Origin: an uncultured Pelagibacteraceae bacterium
GTDB lineage: Bacteria > Pseudomonadota > Alphaproteobacteria > Pelagibacterales > Pelagibacteraceae
Assembly: GCA_902562875.1 (NCBI GenBank)
Contig: CACEVB010000004.1
Span: forward strand, 1-64,000
Reading direction: 5' to 3'
Length of the DNA: 64,000 nucleotides
The notes under the pieces were generated by a model. It saw only the letters and a list, made by a program, of their open reading frames with translations, was not told where the DNA came from and did no database searches. The position numbers were made by a program, and so were the translations under genes. Numbering within the stretch: the stretch's first letter is position 1; each line of letters starts with the position of its first letter. Positions 1 through 8,815 of the stretch are shown here, one piece after another.

Positions 1-24
1 TTTTAAATTAAAAAATAAAAAATA

Positions 25-1161
25 TTATTTTTTATAATAATTTATTAGAGTTGAGGCGTTTCTTTTAAGATCAAATTTTTTTAAATATTTTTTATTAAAG
101 GTAAAATTCATAGCTTTATTTTTTTTAAACTGAATAATACTTTTAACATAGTTTTTAAAATCTCCATTTTTAACTAAAATTCCATTTTGTTTATTTTTTA
201 TTAATATTCTCCCGCCCGGAGTTCTAAAACTTATAATAGGTATATTGGCGGACATAGCCTCAATAAATGTTATTCCAAAAGATTCTATTCTTGATAAATT
301 TAGATATAAATCTGAATTTTTGTATAATTTAATTAAATTAGAATGAGGAAAATATAATTCATTATCATTCTTAATTTCATCTAAAATATATAAATTTTTA
401 AAATTATTAAAATTTTTTTTATCAAGTAATTTTTTTGAATTCTTTCCAATTATATACCACTTAAACTTTATTTTTTTATCTAATAGTGGATAAACTTTTG
501 TTATCAAATCATACCCCTTCTTTTTTTCTGAATTTCTAGCAACTGTTATCAGTATTAACTCATCCTTATTAAATTTATTTTTTTTAATTTTATTAAATTT
601 TGACACCTCAACACTATTTGGAAAGTATAAAATTTTTTTATTTGGTACTTTTAATTTTTCTAATTCTTTATCTATTTCTTTTGATATAGATAGAAACTTA
701 TCAATATAAATTAAATTTTTTTTTAAAAGTAAATCAAATTTGATATCTAATCTGTATCCATAATTTATGTTTTTTTTAATTTGAATATCGGCACCTTGAA
801 AAGTGACGTAGATTTTTTGTCCAAGCTTTTTTAAAACAGATATATATAGAAGAGTTTTATAGTTTAGAGAATGAAAGTGCCAACAATGATATTTTCTTTT
901 TTTTATTAAATTTTTAAAAAATGGAATTAATAAAAATCTAATATCAATAGAAAAATAATAATGAAAAATATAAATTATATTAACTAAAATTTTATTTAAA
1001 TTAAAAAAATTATAATTATATTTTACATTTATTTTCTTTTCTAAATGAATTAAATCAACTTCTACTCCTAATTCAATTAGTTTGTTTGCCAGATTATGTG
1101 TTTGTACCTCAGCCCCTCCTATAAAAGGAAAATATGTTGAAGGTATAAATGCAATTTTCAT
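25..1161 (-). CDS. Glycosyltransferase family 4 (GT-B fold)
   Basis: A 378-residue retaining glycosyltransferase of the GT4 type, probably cytoplasmic and adding a sugar to a surface polysaccharide or lipid-linked glycan. The N-terminal Rossmann half carries the GGAE loop near residue 15. The C-terminal nucleotide-sugar half has the E-x7-E element (ESFGITFIE) near residue 290, followed by a typical PGG-containing loop. The length is normal for the family. It is the last gene of a minus-strand pair with the family 2 glycosyltransferase behind it (11 bp gap). Donor and acceptor cannot be read from sequence. The family call is firm and the specificity unknown. Confidence 0.88.
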   Translation of the reverse strand: MKIAFIPSTYFPFIGGAEVQTHNLANKLIELGVEVDLIHLEKKINVKYNYNFFNLNKILVNIIYIFHYYFSIDIRFLLIPFFKNLIKKRKYHCWHFHSLNYKTLLYISVLKKLGQKIYVTFQGADIQIKKNINYGYRLDIKFDLLLKKNLIYIDKFLSISKEIDKELEKLKVPNKKILYFPNSVEVSKFNKIKKNKFNKDELILITVARNSEKKKGYDLITKVYPLLDKKIKFKWYIIGKNSKKLLDKKNFNNFKNLYILDEIKNDNELYFPHSNLIKLYKNSDLYLNLSRIESFGITFIEAMSANIPIISFRTPGGRILIKNKQNGILVKNGDFKNYVKSIIQFKKNKAMNFTFNKKYLKKFDLKRNASTLINYYKK

Positions 1162-1172
1162 AAATTAATTAA

Positions 1173-2042
1173 TTAAAAAAATTTTTTCAAACGAAAGTAA
1201 ATATAATAATTTAATTTAATTAAATATAACATAAATAGAAAAATGATACTTTGATCATTTTGTAATCTTATTTTGAACTCCTCATTTAAATGTTGTATCA
1301 ACGAAAATTTAGAGGAATAATTGTGTGGCTGGCAGGTTCCAAAAAGTTTTTTTGGGCTTAAAATCAAATATTTTTTTTTTGACTTAATTAATTTAAATAT
1401 CAAATCATTATCTGCGGAAAGTTTATATTTTATATTATATAAACCTAATTCTTCATGTAATTTTTTTTTTACAAAAAAAGATGTTGAATGACTTGGAAAA
1501 ATATTAAATTTGTAATCAATCAAGTTTGGTTTAAAGTTAAATAAAATTCTATTTTTTTTAACTGGTCCAAATAAATAGTCTGTTTTTTTTAAATTTTTTA
1601 CTGCAATTTCTACTGCTTTTTTTTCATAGACGTCACCTGAATTTATAATTCCAATTATACTTCCTGAGGATAGTATTATACCCTTATTCATTGCATCGAA
1701 AATTCCTTTATCTTTTTCACTTAACAAAACAGATAAATATTTTTTATATTTTTTAATTTTAATGTAGCTATCATCGTTTGATTTGCCCTCAATCACGATA
1801 TACTCAATATTTTTATAAGTTTGTTTTAAAACACTTTTGATAGTATTTTCTATAATATCTGAGCTATTTTTAACTACAGTTATTATTGTTACAAGCGGTT
1901 TATTAAAATTGTTTGTCATATTTTGATCAATATATTTTCTCATTATGGTAAATCTTTTTTTTTTTATTTTTTTTGAAACTGCTTTATATTGGAGAAAGCT
2001 TGGATGTATTTTTAAATTTTTTGAGATATTTATATAAGTCAA
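1173..2042 (-). CDS. Glycosyltransferase family 2
   Basis: An inverting GT-A glycosyltransferase of up to 289 residues. The core begins with the family 2 start TIITVVKN near residue 52, then DKGIFDAMNKGI near residue 110, and a short metal-binding SGD near residue 136. The first 41 residues are basic and not part of the usual fold. An internal ATG at 1919 would give a family-typical start (MTNNFNKPLVTII), so the real start may be there. No clear Shine-Dalgarno separates the choices. The similarity is to colanic-acid type WcaA/WcaE transferases, but the sugar is unknown. Confidence 0.85.
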   Translation of the reverse strand: MTYINISKNLKIHPSFLQYKAVSKKIKKKRFTIMRKYIDQNMTNNFNKPLVTIITVVKNSSDIIENTIKSVLKQTYKNIEYIVIEGKSNDDSYIKIKKYKKYLSVLLSEKDKGIFDAMNKGIILSSGSIIGIINSGDVYEKKAVEIAVKNLKKTDYLFGPVKKNRILFNFKPNLIDYKFNIFPSHSTSFFVKKKLHEELGLYNIKYKLSADNDLIFKLIKSKKKYLILSPKKLFGTCQPHNYSSKFSLIQHLNEEFKIRLQNDQSIIFLFMLYLIKLNYYIYFRLKKFF

Positions 2043-2103
2043 TTTTTTAGTAAATAAAAATATTTTTTTAAAAAATGTATAATTAATTATTAGTTCAATA
2101 TTT

Positions 2104-3246
2104 ATGAAAAAAAAAGATATAAATTTATATTATTGGTGTCCAGTTCTATCAAATGTAGCAACAGTAAGGGCAGTTTTAAATTCTGCTATTGCAACGAATA
2201 GATATTCAAAAAATATCAAGGTTTCTTTAATAGATACTTTAAAAGAATGGGATAATTTTAAATCTGTAATAAATGATAAAATTGAAATTAAAAAAATTGT
2301 CGACTTAAGTTTTTTTTTTCCAAAATATGGTTTTTTTATGAGGTTAAATTATATTAAAATATTTATTTACTCTTTCTTTCCATTATTGCGACTATTAAAA
2401 AAAGATAATCCTGATTATATTGTAGTCCATTTGATTACTTCATTACCTTTAATTCTAAAGTTAATATTTAATTTCAAAACAAAAATTATTTTAAGAATTT
2501 CAGGTTTACCGAGATTAAATTTTTTTAGAAAAACTTTGTGGAGATTAGTTTCAAAAAAAATTGATATAATTACAACACCCACAGAAGGAACCTTGCAGAA
2601 TTTGAAAAAAGAAAAAATATTTAATGAAAGAAAAATACATCTTTTAAGAGATCCGGTAATCAGTATTTCAAAAATAAATAAATTAAAAAAGCAAAATATA
2701 GATAAAGAATATCTACATAAGCCTTTCATTTTATCTATTGGAAGGCTTTCAAAACAAAAAAATCAAAAGTTAATTATTGAGAATTTTAAAAATAAAGTTT
2801 TTGATAAATATAACCTTATAATTGTTGGTGAAGGGGAACTTGAAGATGAATTAAAAATGAATGTTAAGAAATTATTTTTAGAAGATAGAATAAAATTTGC
2901 TGGTTATCATAGTAATATTTATAAATTTTTATTAAAGTCCGAGCTTGTAATAATATCATCTTTATGGGAAGACCCAGGATGGGTAATGGTTGAAGCCGCC
3001 GCTTGTAATGTTACTGTTTTATCATCGGACTGTAATTATGGTCCAAAAGAATTTTTAAATAATAATGAAGGTGGATTTATATTTAAAACAAATTCCAGCC
3101 AAGATTTGATACAAGCCGTTGAAAGATTTAATTTGTCTGAAGAAAAAGAAAAAAATAAAAAAAAGTTATTTTTAAAAAAACAGTCTAATAATTATACATT
3201 TTTTAAACATTTTATAGAATTAAATAATATTATTAATAAAAATTAA
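2104..3246 (+). CDS. Glycosyltransferase family 4
   Basis: A 380-residue GT-B glycosyltransferase, read divergently from the family 2 gene across a 61 bp gap. The C-terminal donor-binding half contains SIGRLSKQKN near residue 212 and the E-x7-E motif EDPGWVMVE near residue 290, followed by the usual NYGPKE loop. The arrangement resembles N-acetylgalactosamine-type GT4 enzymes, but this is only a family resemblance. It ends directly against the stop of the minus-strand methyltransferase, so the two genes are convergent with no spacer. Confidence 0.87.
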   Translation: MKKKDINLYYWCPVLSNVATVRAVLNSAIATNRYSKNIKVSLIDTLKEWDNFKSVINDKIEIKKIVDLSFFFPKYGFFMRLNYIKIFIYSFFPLLRLLKKDNPDYIVVHLITSLPLILKLIFNFKTKIILRISGLPRLNFFRKTLWRLVSKKIDIITTPTEGTLQNLKKEKIFNERKIHLLRDPVISISKINKLKKQNIDKEYLHKPFILSIGRLSKQKNQKLIIENFKNKVFDKYNLIIVGEGELEDELKMNVKKLFLEDRIKFAGYHSNIYKFLLKSELVIISSLWEDPGWVMVEAAACNVTVLSSDCNYGPKEFLNNNEGGFIFKTNSSQDLIQAVERFNLSEEKEKNKKKLFLKKQSNNYTFFKHFIELNNIINKN

Positions 3247-4047
3247 TTATTTAGGCAGTATTAAGAAATTATTACATCCAATGATTTTTTCAAATTTATA
3301 TTCTATTCCGTTTACGAAATTTATGTAATCTTGGAAATTAAAATTTAATTCATTTTGAAAAAAATTTTCATACTCAAAAATAATTGGCATTCTATGTTCT
3401 TTTATTGTTTTTCGTGCCCCCATCATTCCTTCAAGGTCTAGGCCTTGAATATCAATTTTCATAAATGAAATTTTTTTATCAAAATGTAAGTCATCAATTT
3501 TCATTGATTTGATTTGGTTATTTTGACCTTCTTCCTTATTTTCTCTTAAACTATATGAACCGAGTGTTTTAAATTTTTCAGGATTTGATTTAGGAAAATA
3601 ATATTTTTTATTTGAGTCATCTGTTATAGCAACATTATAACATTGAGATTGAGTATTATTTATTTTCAAATTTTTTTTAAGAATTGAAAAAACATAGCCA
3701 TTAGCTTCAAAGCTATGAACCGTCACATTTTTTTTTAATTTTCCCATAAGTATACTCATTTGACCATAACTAGCACCAAGATCCAAAACAGATGAGTTAT
3801 CAGTTATATAATTTTTACTACATTCATAAACATCTTCATCGTAAATACGATTTTTACTTATAGATTTAATAATAATATCTTGATAAAGATATTTTGGTAA
3901 AAAATAATCCCCCGTCGATGTTTTGTGTAATTTAATATCTTTACTGTCTTTAGATATTCTCACATCTTTTAGTATGGGCATAAAACCAATTTTACTAAAA
4001 AAACCAATGTATATTTTTTTTAAAATTAAAATAATTTTTAAAATCAT
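3247..4047 (-). CDS. FkbM-family SAM methyltransferase
   Basis: A 266-residue methyltransferase of the FkbM group. The SAM-binding motif I is VLDLGASYGQM near residue 87. The family signature FMKIDIQG is near residue 195 and is followed by an acidic-hydrophobic stretch (LEGMMGA). FkbM enzymes O-methylate small molecules and sugars and are common in SAR11 surface-glycan clusters. It overlaps the upstream GT4 gene by 4 bp, so the two are probably translated together and act on the same glycan. The acceptor is unknown. Confidence 0.85.
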   Translation of the reverse strand: MILKIILILKKIYIGFFSKIGFMPILKDVRISKDSKDIKLHKTSTGDYFLPKYLYQDIIIKSISKNRIYDEDVYECSKNYITDNSSVLDLGASYGQMSILMGKLKKNVTVHSFEANGYVFSILKKNLKINNTQSQCYNVAITDDSNKKYYFPKSNPEKFKTLGSYSLRENKEEGQNNQIKSMKIDDLHFDKKISFMKIDIQGLDLEGMMGARKTIKEHRMPIIFEYENFFQNELNFNFQDYINFVNGIEYKFEKIIGCNNFLILPK

Positions 4048-5153
4048 ACTTTCAAAGTCTTCCTAACTATATATAAATACTTATTAAGATTTTCTTCAGA
4101 GTCAAATCTTTTTAAAGATTTAAATCCAAAGTTAACTTTTTTTCTTAATCTTTTAAAATTTTTTGATACATGCAAAATATTACTAGCTAATTTTTTGTAA
4201 TCAGACATTTCAAATAATATTCCTCCTTTTCCATATTCTAAAATTTCTTTTGGACCCGTAGGACAATTAGATGAAATTATTATTTTTTTTAAAGTTAATG
4301 CTTCTAATAAAACATTTGGCAAACCTTCAAAAATTGAAGTTAATATAAATAGATTGCACTTTACTAAATACTTATAGGGATTATTTTGAAATTTTAAAAG
4401 TTTAACATTTTTATATAAATTATTTTTTCTTATAAATATTTCCATTTCCCTCTTTTTTATGCCTCTTCCCATTATAACGGCTTTAAAATTAACTTTAGAT
4501 TTAATTAAGTTCAATGCCTTTAGTAAAGTTAATTGGTCTTTTTGATCAACATATCTTCCAATATTAATTATTTTTAATATATTTTTATTCTTATCAAAAA
4601 AATTATATTTAACCTTTTCTTTTGAAAGTTTAATTATTCTTTTTTTGTCCAGAGGATTATAAATACAATATGCATTAACATTAAATTTTTTTTTCATTTC
4701 ATATTTAAATTCTTGACTATTAACTATAATTTTATCTGCACTTTTTAAAATTTTTTGAAAAATAAAAAGTTTTATAAAATTCTTGGACCAGCCACTTGGA
4801 GATGAATTTGATCTGGTTATTATCTTTATTCCGAATAGCTTACAAATCACTATAGCATACATATTAGCTTGAAACGAAAAAACTGAAATATTTTTATTAT
4901 TTAAAATTATTTTTATTAGGTTTATTAGGCAAATAAAATATTTGATCTTTCTTCCAAATTTCTTCCATATATTTTTTTTAGGGGTTATAATTTCAATATT
5001 TTTATTAAATTTATTTTTAAATTCATCATTTACAGTAATAACAAATGCTTTTTTAACTTTTGAAGCTAAATAATTGGTTATTATAAATAAATTTTTTTCA
5101 ACCCCACCTCCTTCAATAGATGGCATAAAAATAACTAGTTTATATTTCTTCAT
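4044..5153 (-). CDS. Glycosyltransferase family 4
   Basis: A 369-residue GT-B glycosyltransferase. The N-terminal loop is GGGVEKNLF (residues 15-23), the donor-domain strand NIGRYVDQKDQ lies near residue 196, and the E-x7-E motif EGLPNVLLE near residue 275, followed by CPTGPKEIL. This set resembles the GalNAc or glucuronosyl-type GT4 transferases of capsule and O-antigen clusters. It heads a two-gene minus-strand unit with the FkbM methyltransferase and is divergent from the next family 2 gene over a 42 bp gap. Confidence 0.88.
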   Translation of the reverse strand: MKKYKLVIFMPSIEGGGVEKNLFIITNYLASKVKKAFVITVNDEFKNKFNKNIEIITPKKNIWKKFGRKIKYFICLINLIKIILNNKNISVFSFQANMYAIVICKLFGIKIITRSNSSPSGWSKNFIKLFIFQKILKSADKIIVNSQEFKYEMKKKFNVNAYCIYNPLDKKRIIKLSKEKVKYNFFDKNKNILKIINIGRYVDQKDQLTLLKALNLIKSKVNFKAVIMGRGIKKREMEIFIRKNNLYKNVKLLKFQNNPYKYLVKCNLFILTSIFEGLPNVLLEALTLKKIIISSNCPTGPKEILEYGKGGILFEMSDYKKLASNILHVSKNFKRLRKKVNFGFKSLKRFDSEENLNKYLYIVRKTLKV

Positions 5154-5195
5154 TAAATTCTATATATATAAATAATTTAGTAATAAAATTAATTT

Positions 5196-5945
5196 ATGAA
5201 ACTTGTAAGTATTATAATTCCATACTACAGAAAAAGAAAATTTATAAAATCTGCAATAATTTCAGCAATTAAACAGTCTTACAGCAATATAGAAATAATA
5301 ATAATTTACGATGATCCAATTAAGTCAGATCTTAACTATATCAATAATTTAGCAAAAAAAGATAAAAGAATAAACATTTTAGTTAACAAAAAAAATTTAG
5401 GTGCAGGATTATCTAGAAATAAAGGAATCAGATTTGCAAAGGGAAAGTTTATAGCATTTTTAGATTCCGATGATTTATGGTTAAAAAATAAGTTAAAAAT
5501 TCAAATTAAATTTATGGAAGAAAGTTTGTGTGATTTTTCTCATACATCTTATTCAATAATTGATGAATTTGGTAAAGAGAAAAGCGATAGAGTCGCTTAT
5601 AACTATGAAAACTTTGATGAGTTGCTTAAATCCTGCAACATAGGATTGTCTACTGTTGTTATAAATAAAAAATTACTACATAAAAAATTTACATTTCCTG
5701 AACTGAAAACCAAAGAAGATTTTGTATTGTGGCTTAAATTAGTAAAATCTGGCATAAAGATAAAATCTATTAAAAAAAAATTAGTTAAATGGAGAAAAGT
5801 AGAAAATTCTCTTTCTTCAAGTATTGTTCAAAAACTTTTCGATGGATTTACAGTTTATAACACTTATATGAAATTTAATTACTTTAAATCATTTTATTAT
5901 CTATTTTTACTTTCAATTAATTATTTAAAAAAAAGAAGTAAGTAA
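5196..5945 (+). CDS. Glycosyltransferase family 2
   Basis: A 249-residue GT-A glycosyltransferase. It starts with the usual VSIIIPYYRK (residues 4-13), has NLGAGLSRNKGI near residue 68 and the metal-binding DSDD near residue 91. The C-terminal third is basic and hydrophobic but not clearly a membrane anchor. It resembles EpsE- or WcaE-like transferases. It is the last polysaccharide gene before the B12-regulated locus. Confidence 0.87.
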   Translation: MKLVSIIIPYYRKRKFIKSAIISAIKQSYSNIEIIIIYDDPIKSDLNYINNLAKKDKRINILVNKKNLGAGLSRNKGIRFAKGKFIAFLDSDDLWLKNKLKIQIKFMEESLCDFSHTSYSIIDEFGKEKSDRVAYNYENFDELLKSCNIGLSTVVINKKLLHKKFTFPELKTKEDFVLWLKLVKSGIKIKSIKKKLVKWRKVENSLSSSIVQKLFDGFTVYNTYMKFNYFKSFYYLFLLSINYLKKRSK

Positions 5946-5968
5946 TTTATTTCCATTAAATTAGTCTA

Positions 5969-5996
5969 TTTACATAATAGTTTTTTTATATATAAA
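5969..5996 (+). promoter_or_regulatory. Candidate sigma-70 promoter of the B12 locus
   Basis: TTTACA (5969-5974) and TATAAA (5991-5996) are separated by 16 bp. A start about 7 nt later falls near 6003, just where the riboswitch begins. This was found by eye in AT-rich DNA, so its strength comes mainly from its position. Confidence 0.5.
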
Positions 5997-6002
5997 CAAA
6001 TC

Positions 6003-6200
6003 AGGTTGAAATGCATGGTGGGAAATAATGTTAGAATCATTAACTGTTCCTGCAACGGTAAACTAGAATAAGTTAAGTCCGAGCGCCACCCAACTTAAGT
6101 CCGCTGCTGAATGAGGGCCAGGAAAAGTCTAATTCTGCAATGAAAAATTAGCATCGGCATAGATTAAAACTCTAAACCAAGTGTTTAGGTTAAATTGGAG
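6003..6200 (+). promoter_or_regulatory. Cobalamin riboswitch (adenosyl/aqua-cobalamin aptamer)
   Basis: The leader contains the conserved cobalamin aptamer core: GGGAA at 6020-6024, AATC at 6035-6038, the CTGTTCCTGCAACGGTAA block at 6044-6061 and a B12-box-like AAGTCCGAGCGCC at 6075-6087. A GC-richer stretch continues to about 6165. A small hairpin, CTAAAC (6172-6177) with GTTTAG (6183-6188), sits 8 nt before the Shine-Dalgarno GGAG (6197-6200). No terminator with a T run is seen, so control of translation is the more likely mode. The 3' aptamer boundary is approximate. The riboswitch identity is well supported by the core and by the btuB-type gene that follows. Confidence 0.85.
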
Positions 6201-6208
6201 ATTAAATT

Positions 6209-8191
6209 ATGCTTAAAAAAATATACGCTATATTAATATTAATTTTTTTCACATCACATGTTTATTCTGAAATACCTGTAATTGTAATTACTGCGCCGAG
6301 CAAAAAACCTCAATCTTTATCTACTGTCGGGACTTCGGTTACTATTCTCAATGAAAAATTTTTTAACGATTCAACCGAACATTTTTTAGGTGATGCATTG
6401 AGTTCAGCCACTACAAGTGCCAACTTCTTTCAAAGTGGTGGTCATGGAACAGCATCAGCAATTCAACTAAGAGGAATGCCAAAAAGATACTCAACGGTTT
6501 ATATAGACGGTGTTAAAATGTCGGATCCTTCAAGTGTGTCAGGAGACTTTGACTTTAATAATATTTTGACCAGTCAAATATCAAAAGTTGAAATTTTAAA
6601 GGGTAATCAAAGTTCAATTTATGGTAGTGGGGCAATAGGCGGAACTATTCATATTTTTACTAAACAAGGAAAACCCGGTTTTCACAAAGATATTGAATAT
6701 GTTGCGGGATCACATGATACTCACAATTTATCAGCTTCAGTATCCGGTGGTAATGAAAAATCAAATTATTATTTAGGACTTCAAAGATTTCAAACAGATG
6801 GAATATCTCAAATGACACACAATGATGAAAAGGATAGGTATAGAAACAACGGATTAGTAGCAAGTTATAGTAAAAAGTTTACAGACAAAATTGAATTACA
6901 AAGCAATGCAAGAGTTGCTGAAACTTATCTACAATATGATGCAGCGTGTGTTTCAAATCTATTTGGGTGTTCACCTAATTATGATCACGCTGAGGAGACA
7001 GATGGGCTAGAGGGCTCTTACAATATAAATTTAATTTACAAGCCTTTAGAAAAATTTTCAAATAAATTTACTTTAGCTAATACTTATATAAAAAGAATTT
7101 ATGCTAGTGCGCCTAATAGTAAAAACACAAAACAAGATAACTATTATGGCGATAGATATGCTTTTCTTTACCAAGGTAATTATAATTTCAATTTAGATAA
7201 TAGTATTGTTTTTGGATTAGAGAGAGAGGATGACCAGATGGGATTTAATAAAGATTCAACTGTAAGGATAAACTCGAGTTCTCATGTTATATCTCAGTAT
7301 TTTGATTATCAAAGTAGAATAACAAATAATATTTATGCTACTTTTGGAGCAAGATTTGATGAACATTCATTCGCTGGAAATGAAGACTCTCAAAGAGCTA
7401 CTCTTGCATACGTGTTTGATGATAAAGCTACGAAGTTAAAATCTTCGTTTGGAACTGGCTATAGGTTTCCTTCGTTGTATGAAACATTTTATGTATGGAA
7501 CTCAGCAAATAATTGTAATTTTGGTGGTTCAAATTGTAGAGCGATAGGTCACAAAAAAGCAGAAACAAGTCAAAGTTATGATTTTGGAATTGAAAAAACT
7601 ATAAATCCAAATTTGTCTATAGATCTTACTTATTTTAACATTAAGTATAATGATGCCTTAGAGGGATGGTCAGGAAATAATGCAGCTGGTTCAGGTTCTA
7701 CAACTCAAAACTCTCCAAGCACTACTAAATCACAAGGTTTAGAATTTTTTTCTAATTACAAATTTAATGAGATTTTAAATTTTAGTTTAAACTATACATA
7801 CACACAAACTTACGATGGAGCAGAGCAGGATAACCCTAATAATACAAATATTAATTCACAAATGGTCAGAGTGCCAAGAAATCTATTGAACTTAATTACA
7901 AATATTAAAGTTCCTGGTTATAAAAACTTAGATTTAACTTTAAGAACTAAATGGTCAGATAAAGCAAGAGATTATGGAAATGGAAATGCCAATAGAAATG
8001 GATCTCAATCTTTTAGCGATGCTGAGTTAGAAAGTTATTTAGTTAATGACCTGTCAATAAGCTATAAATTACCAAATAGTTATAAGCTTTATTTTGATGT
8101 AGTAAATATCACTGATAAAAAATATGAGACTGCGCAAGATTATTCCCAAATGGATAGAAGTTTTAATTTTGGTTTAAAAAGGAATTTCTAA
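6209..8191 (+). CDS. btuB: TonB-dependent outer-membrane cobalamin receptor, BtuB type
   Basis: A 660-residue TonB-dependent receptor. Residues 1-20 form a signal peptide ending in HVYS. A TonB-box-like segment (VIVITAP) follows directly. The plug domain covers about residues 30-150 and includes IQLRGMP, VYIDGVKMSDPS and GSGAIGGTIHIFTK. The rest is a 22-strand-type beta barrel ending in the terminal phenylalanine of outer-membrane proteins (FGLKRNF). Two cysteine pairs, near residues 245-252 and 431-438, lie in presumed outer loops. The B12 riboswitch directly upstream and a Shine-Dalgarno 8 nt before the ATG support cobalamin or a corrinoid as substrate. No BtuF, BtuC or BtuD gene is present in the window. 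Confidence 0.88.
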   Translation: MLKKIYAILILIFFTSHVYSEIPVIVITAPSKKPQSLSTVGTSVTILNEKFFNDSTEHFLGDALSSATTSANFFQSGGHGTASAIQLRGMPKRYSTVYIDGVKMSDPSSVSGDFDFNNILTSQISKVEILKGNQSSIYGSGAIGGTIHIFTKQGKPGFHKDIEYVAGSHDTHNLSASVSGGNEKSNYYLGLQRFQTDGISQMTHNDEKDRYRNNGLVASYSKKFTDKIELQSNARVAETYLQYDAACVSNLFGCSPNYDHAEETDGLEGSYNINLIYKPLEKFSNKFTLANTYIKRIYASAPNSKNTKQDNYYGDRYAFLYQGNYNFNLDNSIVFGLEREDDQMGFNKDSTVRINSSSHVISQYFDYQSRITNNIYATFGARFDEHSFAGNEDSQRATLAYVFDDKATKLKSSFGTGYRFPSLYETFYVWNSANNCNFGGSNCRAIGHKKAETSQSYDFGIEKTINPNLSIDLTYFNIKYNDALEGWSGNNAAGSGSTTQNSPSTTKSQGLEFFSNYKFNEILNFSLNYTYTQTYDGAEQDNPNNTNINSQMVRVPRNLLNLITNIKVPGYKNLDLTLRTKWSDKARDYGNGNANRNGSQSFSDAELESYLVNDLSISYKLPNSYKLYFDVVNITDKKYETAQDYSQMDRSFNFGLKRNF

Positions 8192-8272
8192 ATTAAGCCT
8201 ATAAGAAATTTTATCAAAGCCAGGAAAATATTTTAACTTGAATATTGAAACTTTATTAAATATTATAATTTT

Positions 8273-8815
8273 ATGAGTTATTTTGAAAAAAGAAAAAAGA
8301 AAAAAACTTTATATTTTGCTATGTTGATTGTGATATTAGTTTTTTCTAGATTGATACCACACCCTCCAAATTTTACCCCCATAATCTCAGTAGCAATAAT
8401 GTGTGGAATTATTTTCGAAACATTGTTGATATCCTTAATTGTTCTAATTGGATCAATGCTTATAAGTGATTTAATAATTGGACTGCATAGTGGCATGATT
8501 CATATTTATATTTGCTTAATATTTATAAGTTGTCTTTTTTTTAAATTTAGTACAAAAATTAATTATAAAAATTTAATATTTTTTAGTTTTTTAGGTTCAA
8601 TTATATTTTTTTTGTATTCCAATTTTATTGTTTGGCTTAACAGTGGACTATATTCCCAAGATTTAAAGGGTATTTTAAAATGTTATACTTTGGCCATTCC
8701 TTTTTTTTCGAATACACTAGTCTCTACAATTTTTTATTCTTATTTAACATTTATTGCAATTAACTATATTAAAAAAGATTTTAATTTGGTTATAAGTAAA
8801 CAATCTAAGTTATGA
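8273..8815 (+). CDS. Small HPPNFTP-motif integral membrane protein (DUF6580-like)
   Basis: A 180-residue membrane protein with about five hydrophobic segments and a basic N-terminus (residues 8-13). The motif RLIPHPPNFTPI near residues 25-36 is typical of the small membrane family I remember as DUF6580. Its function is not established. The size and topology resemble substrate-binding subunits of ECF-type vitamin transporters, but that is inference. It lies 81 bp after btuB and overlaps the radical SAM gene by 4 bp (ATGA), so it is almost certainly expressed with them. Its position in a riboswitch-controlled unit suggests a role in moving cobalamin or a precursor across the inner membrane. Confidence 0.7.
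   Translation: MSYFEKRKKKKTLYFAMLIVILVFSRLIPHPPNFTPIISVAIMCGIIFETLLISLIVLIGSMLISDLIIGLHSGMIHIYICLIFISCLFFKFSTKINYKNLIFFSFLGSIIFFLYSNFIVWLNSGLYSQDLKGILKCYTLAIPFFSNTLVSTIFYSYLTFIAINYIKKDFNLVISKQSKL

Noticed and set aside
8183..8210. Inverted repeat AATTTCT/AGAAATT at the btuB end as a terminator
   Set aside because: The stem is AT-only with a 14 nt loop and no T run, and the downstream genes look co-transcribed.
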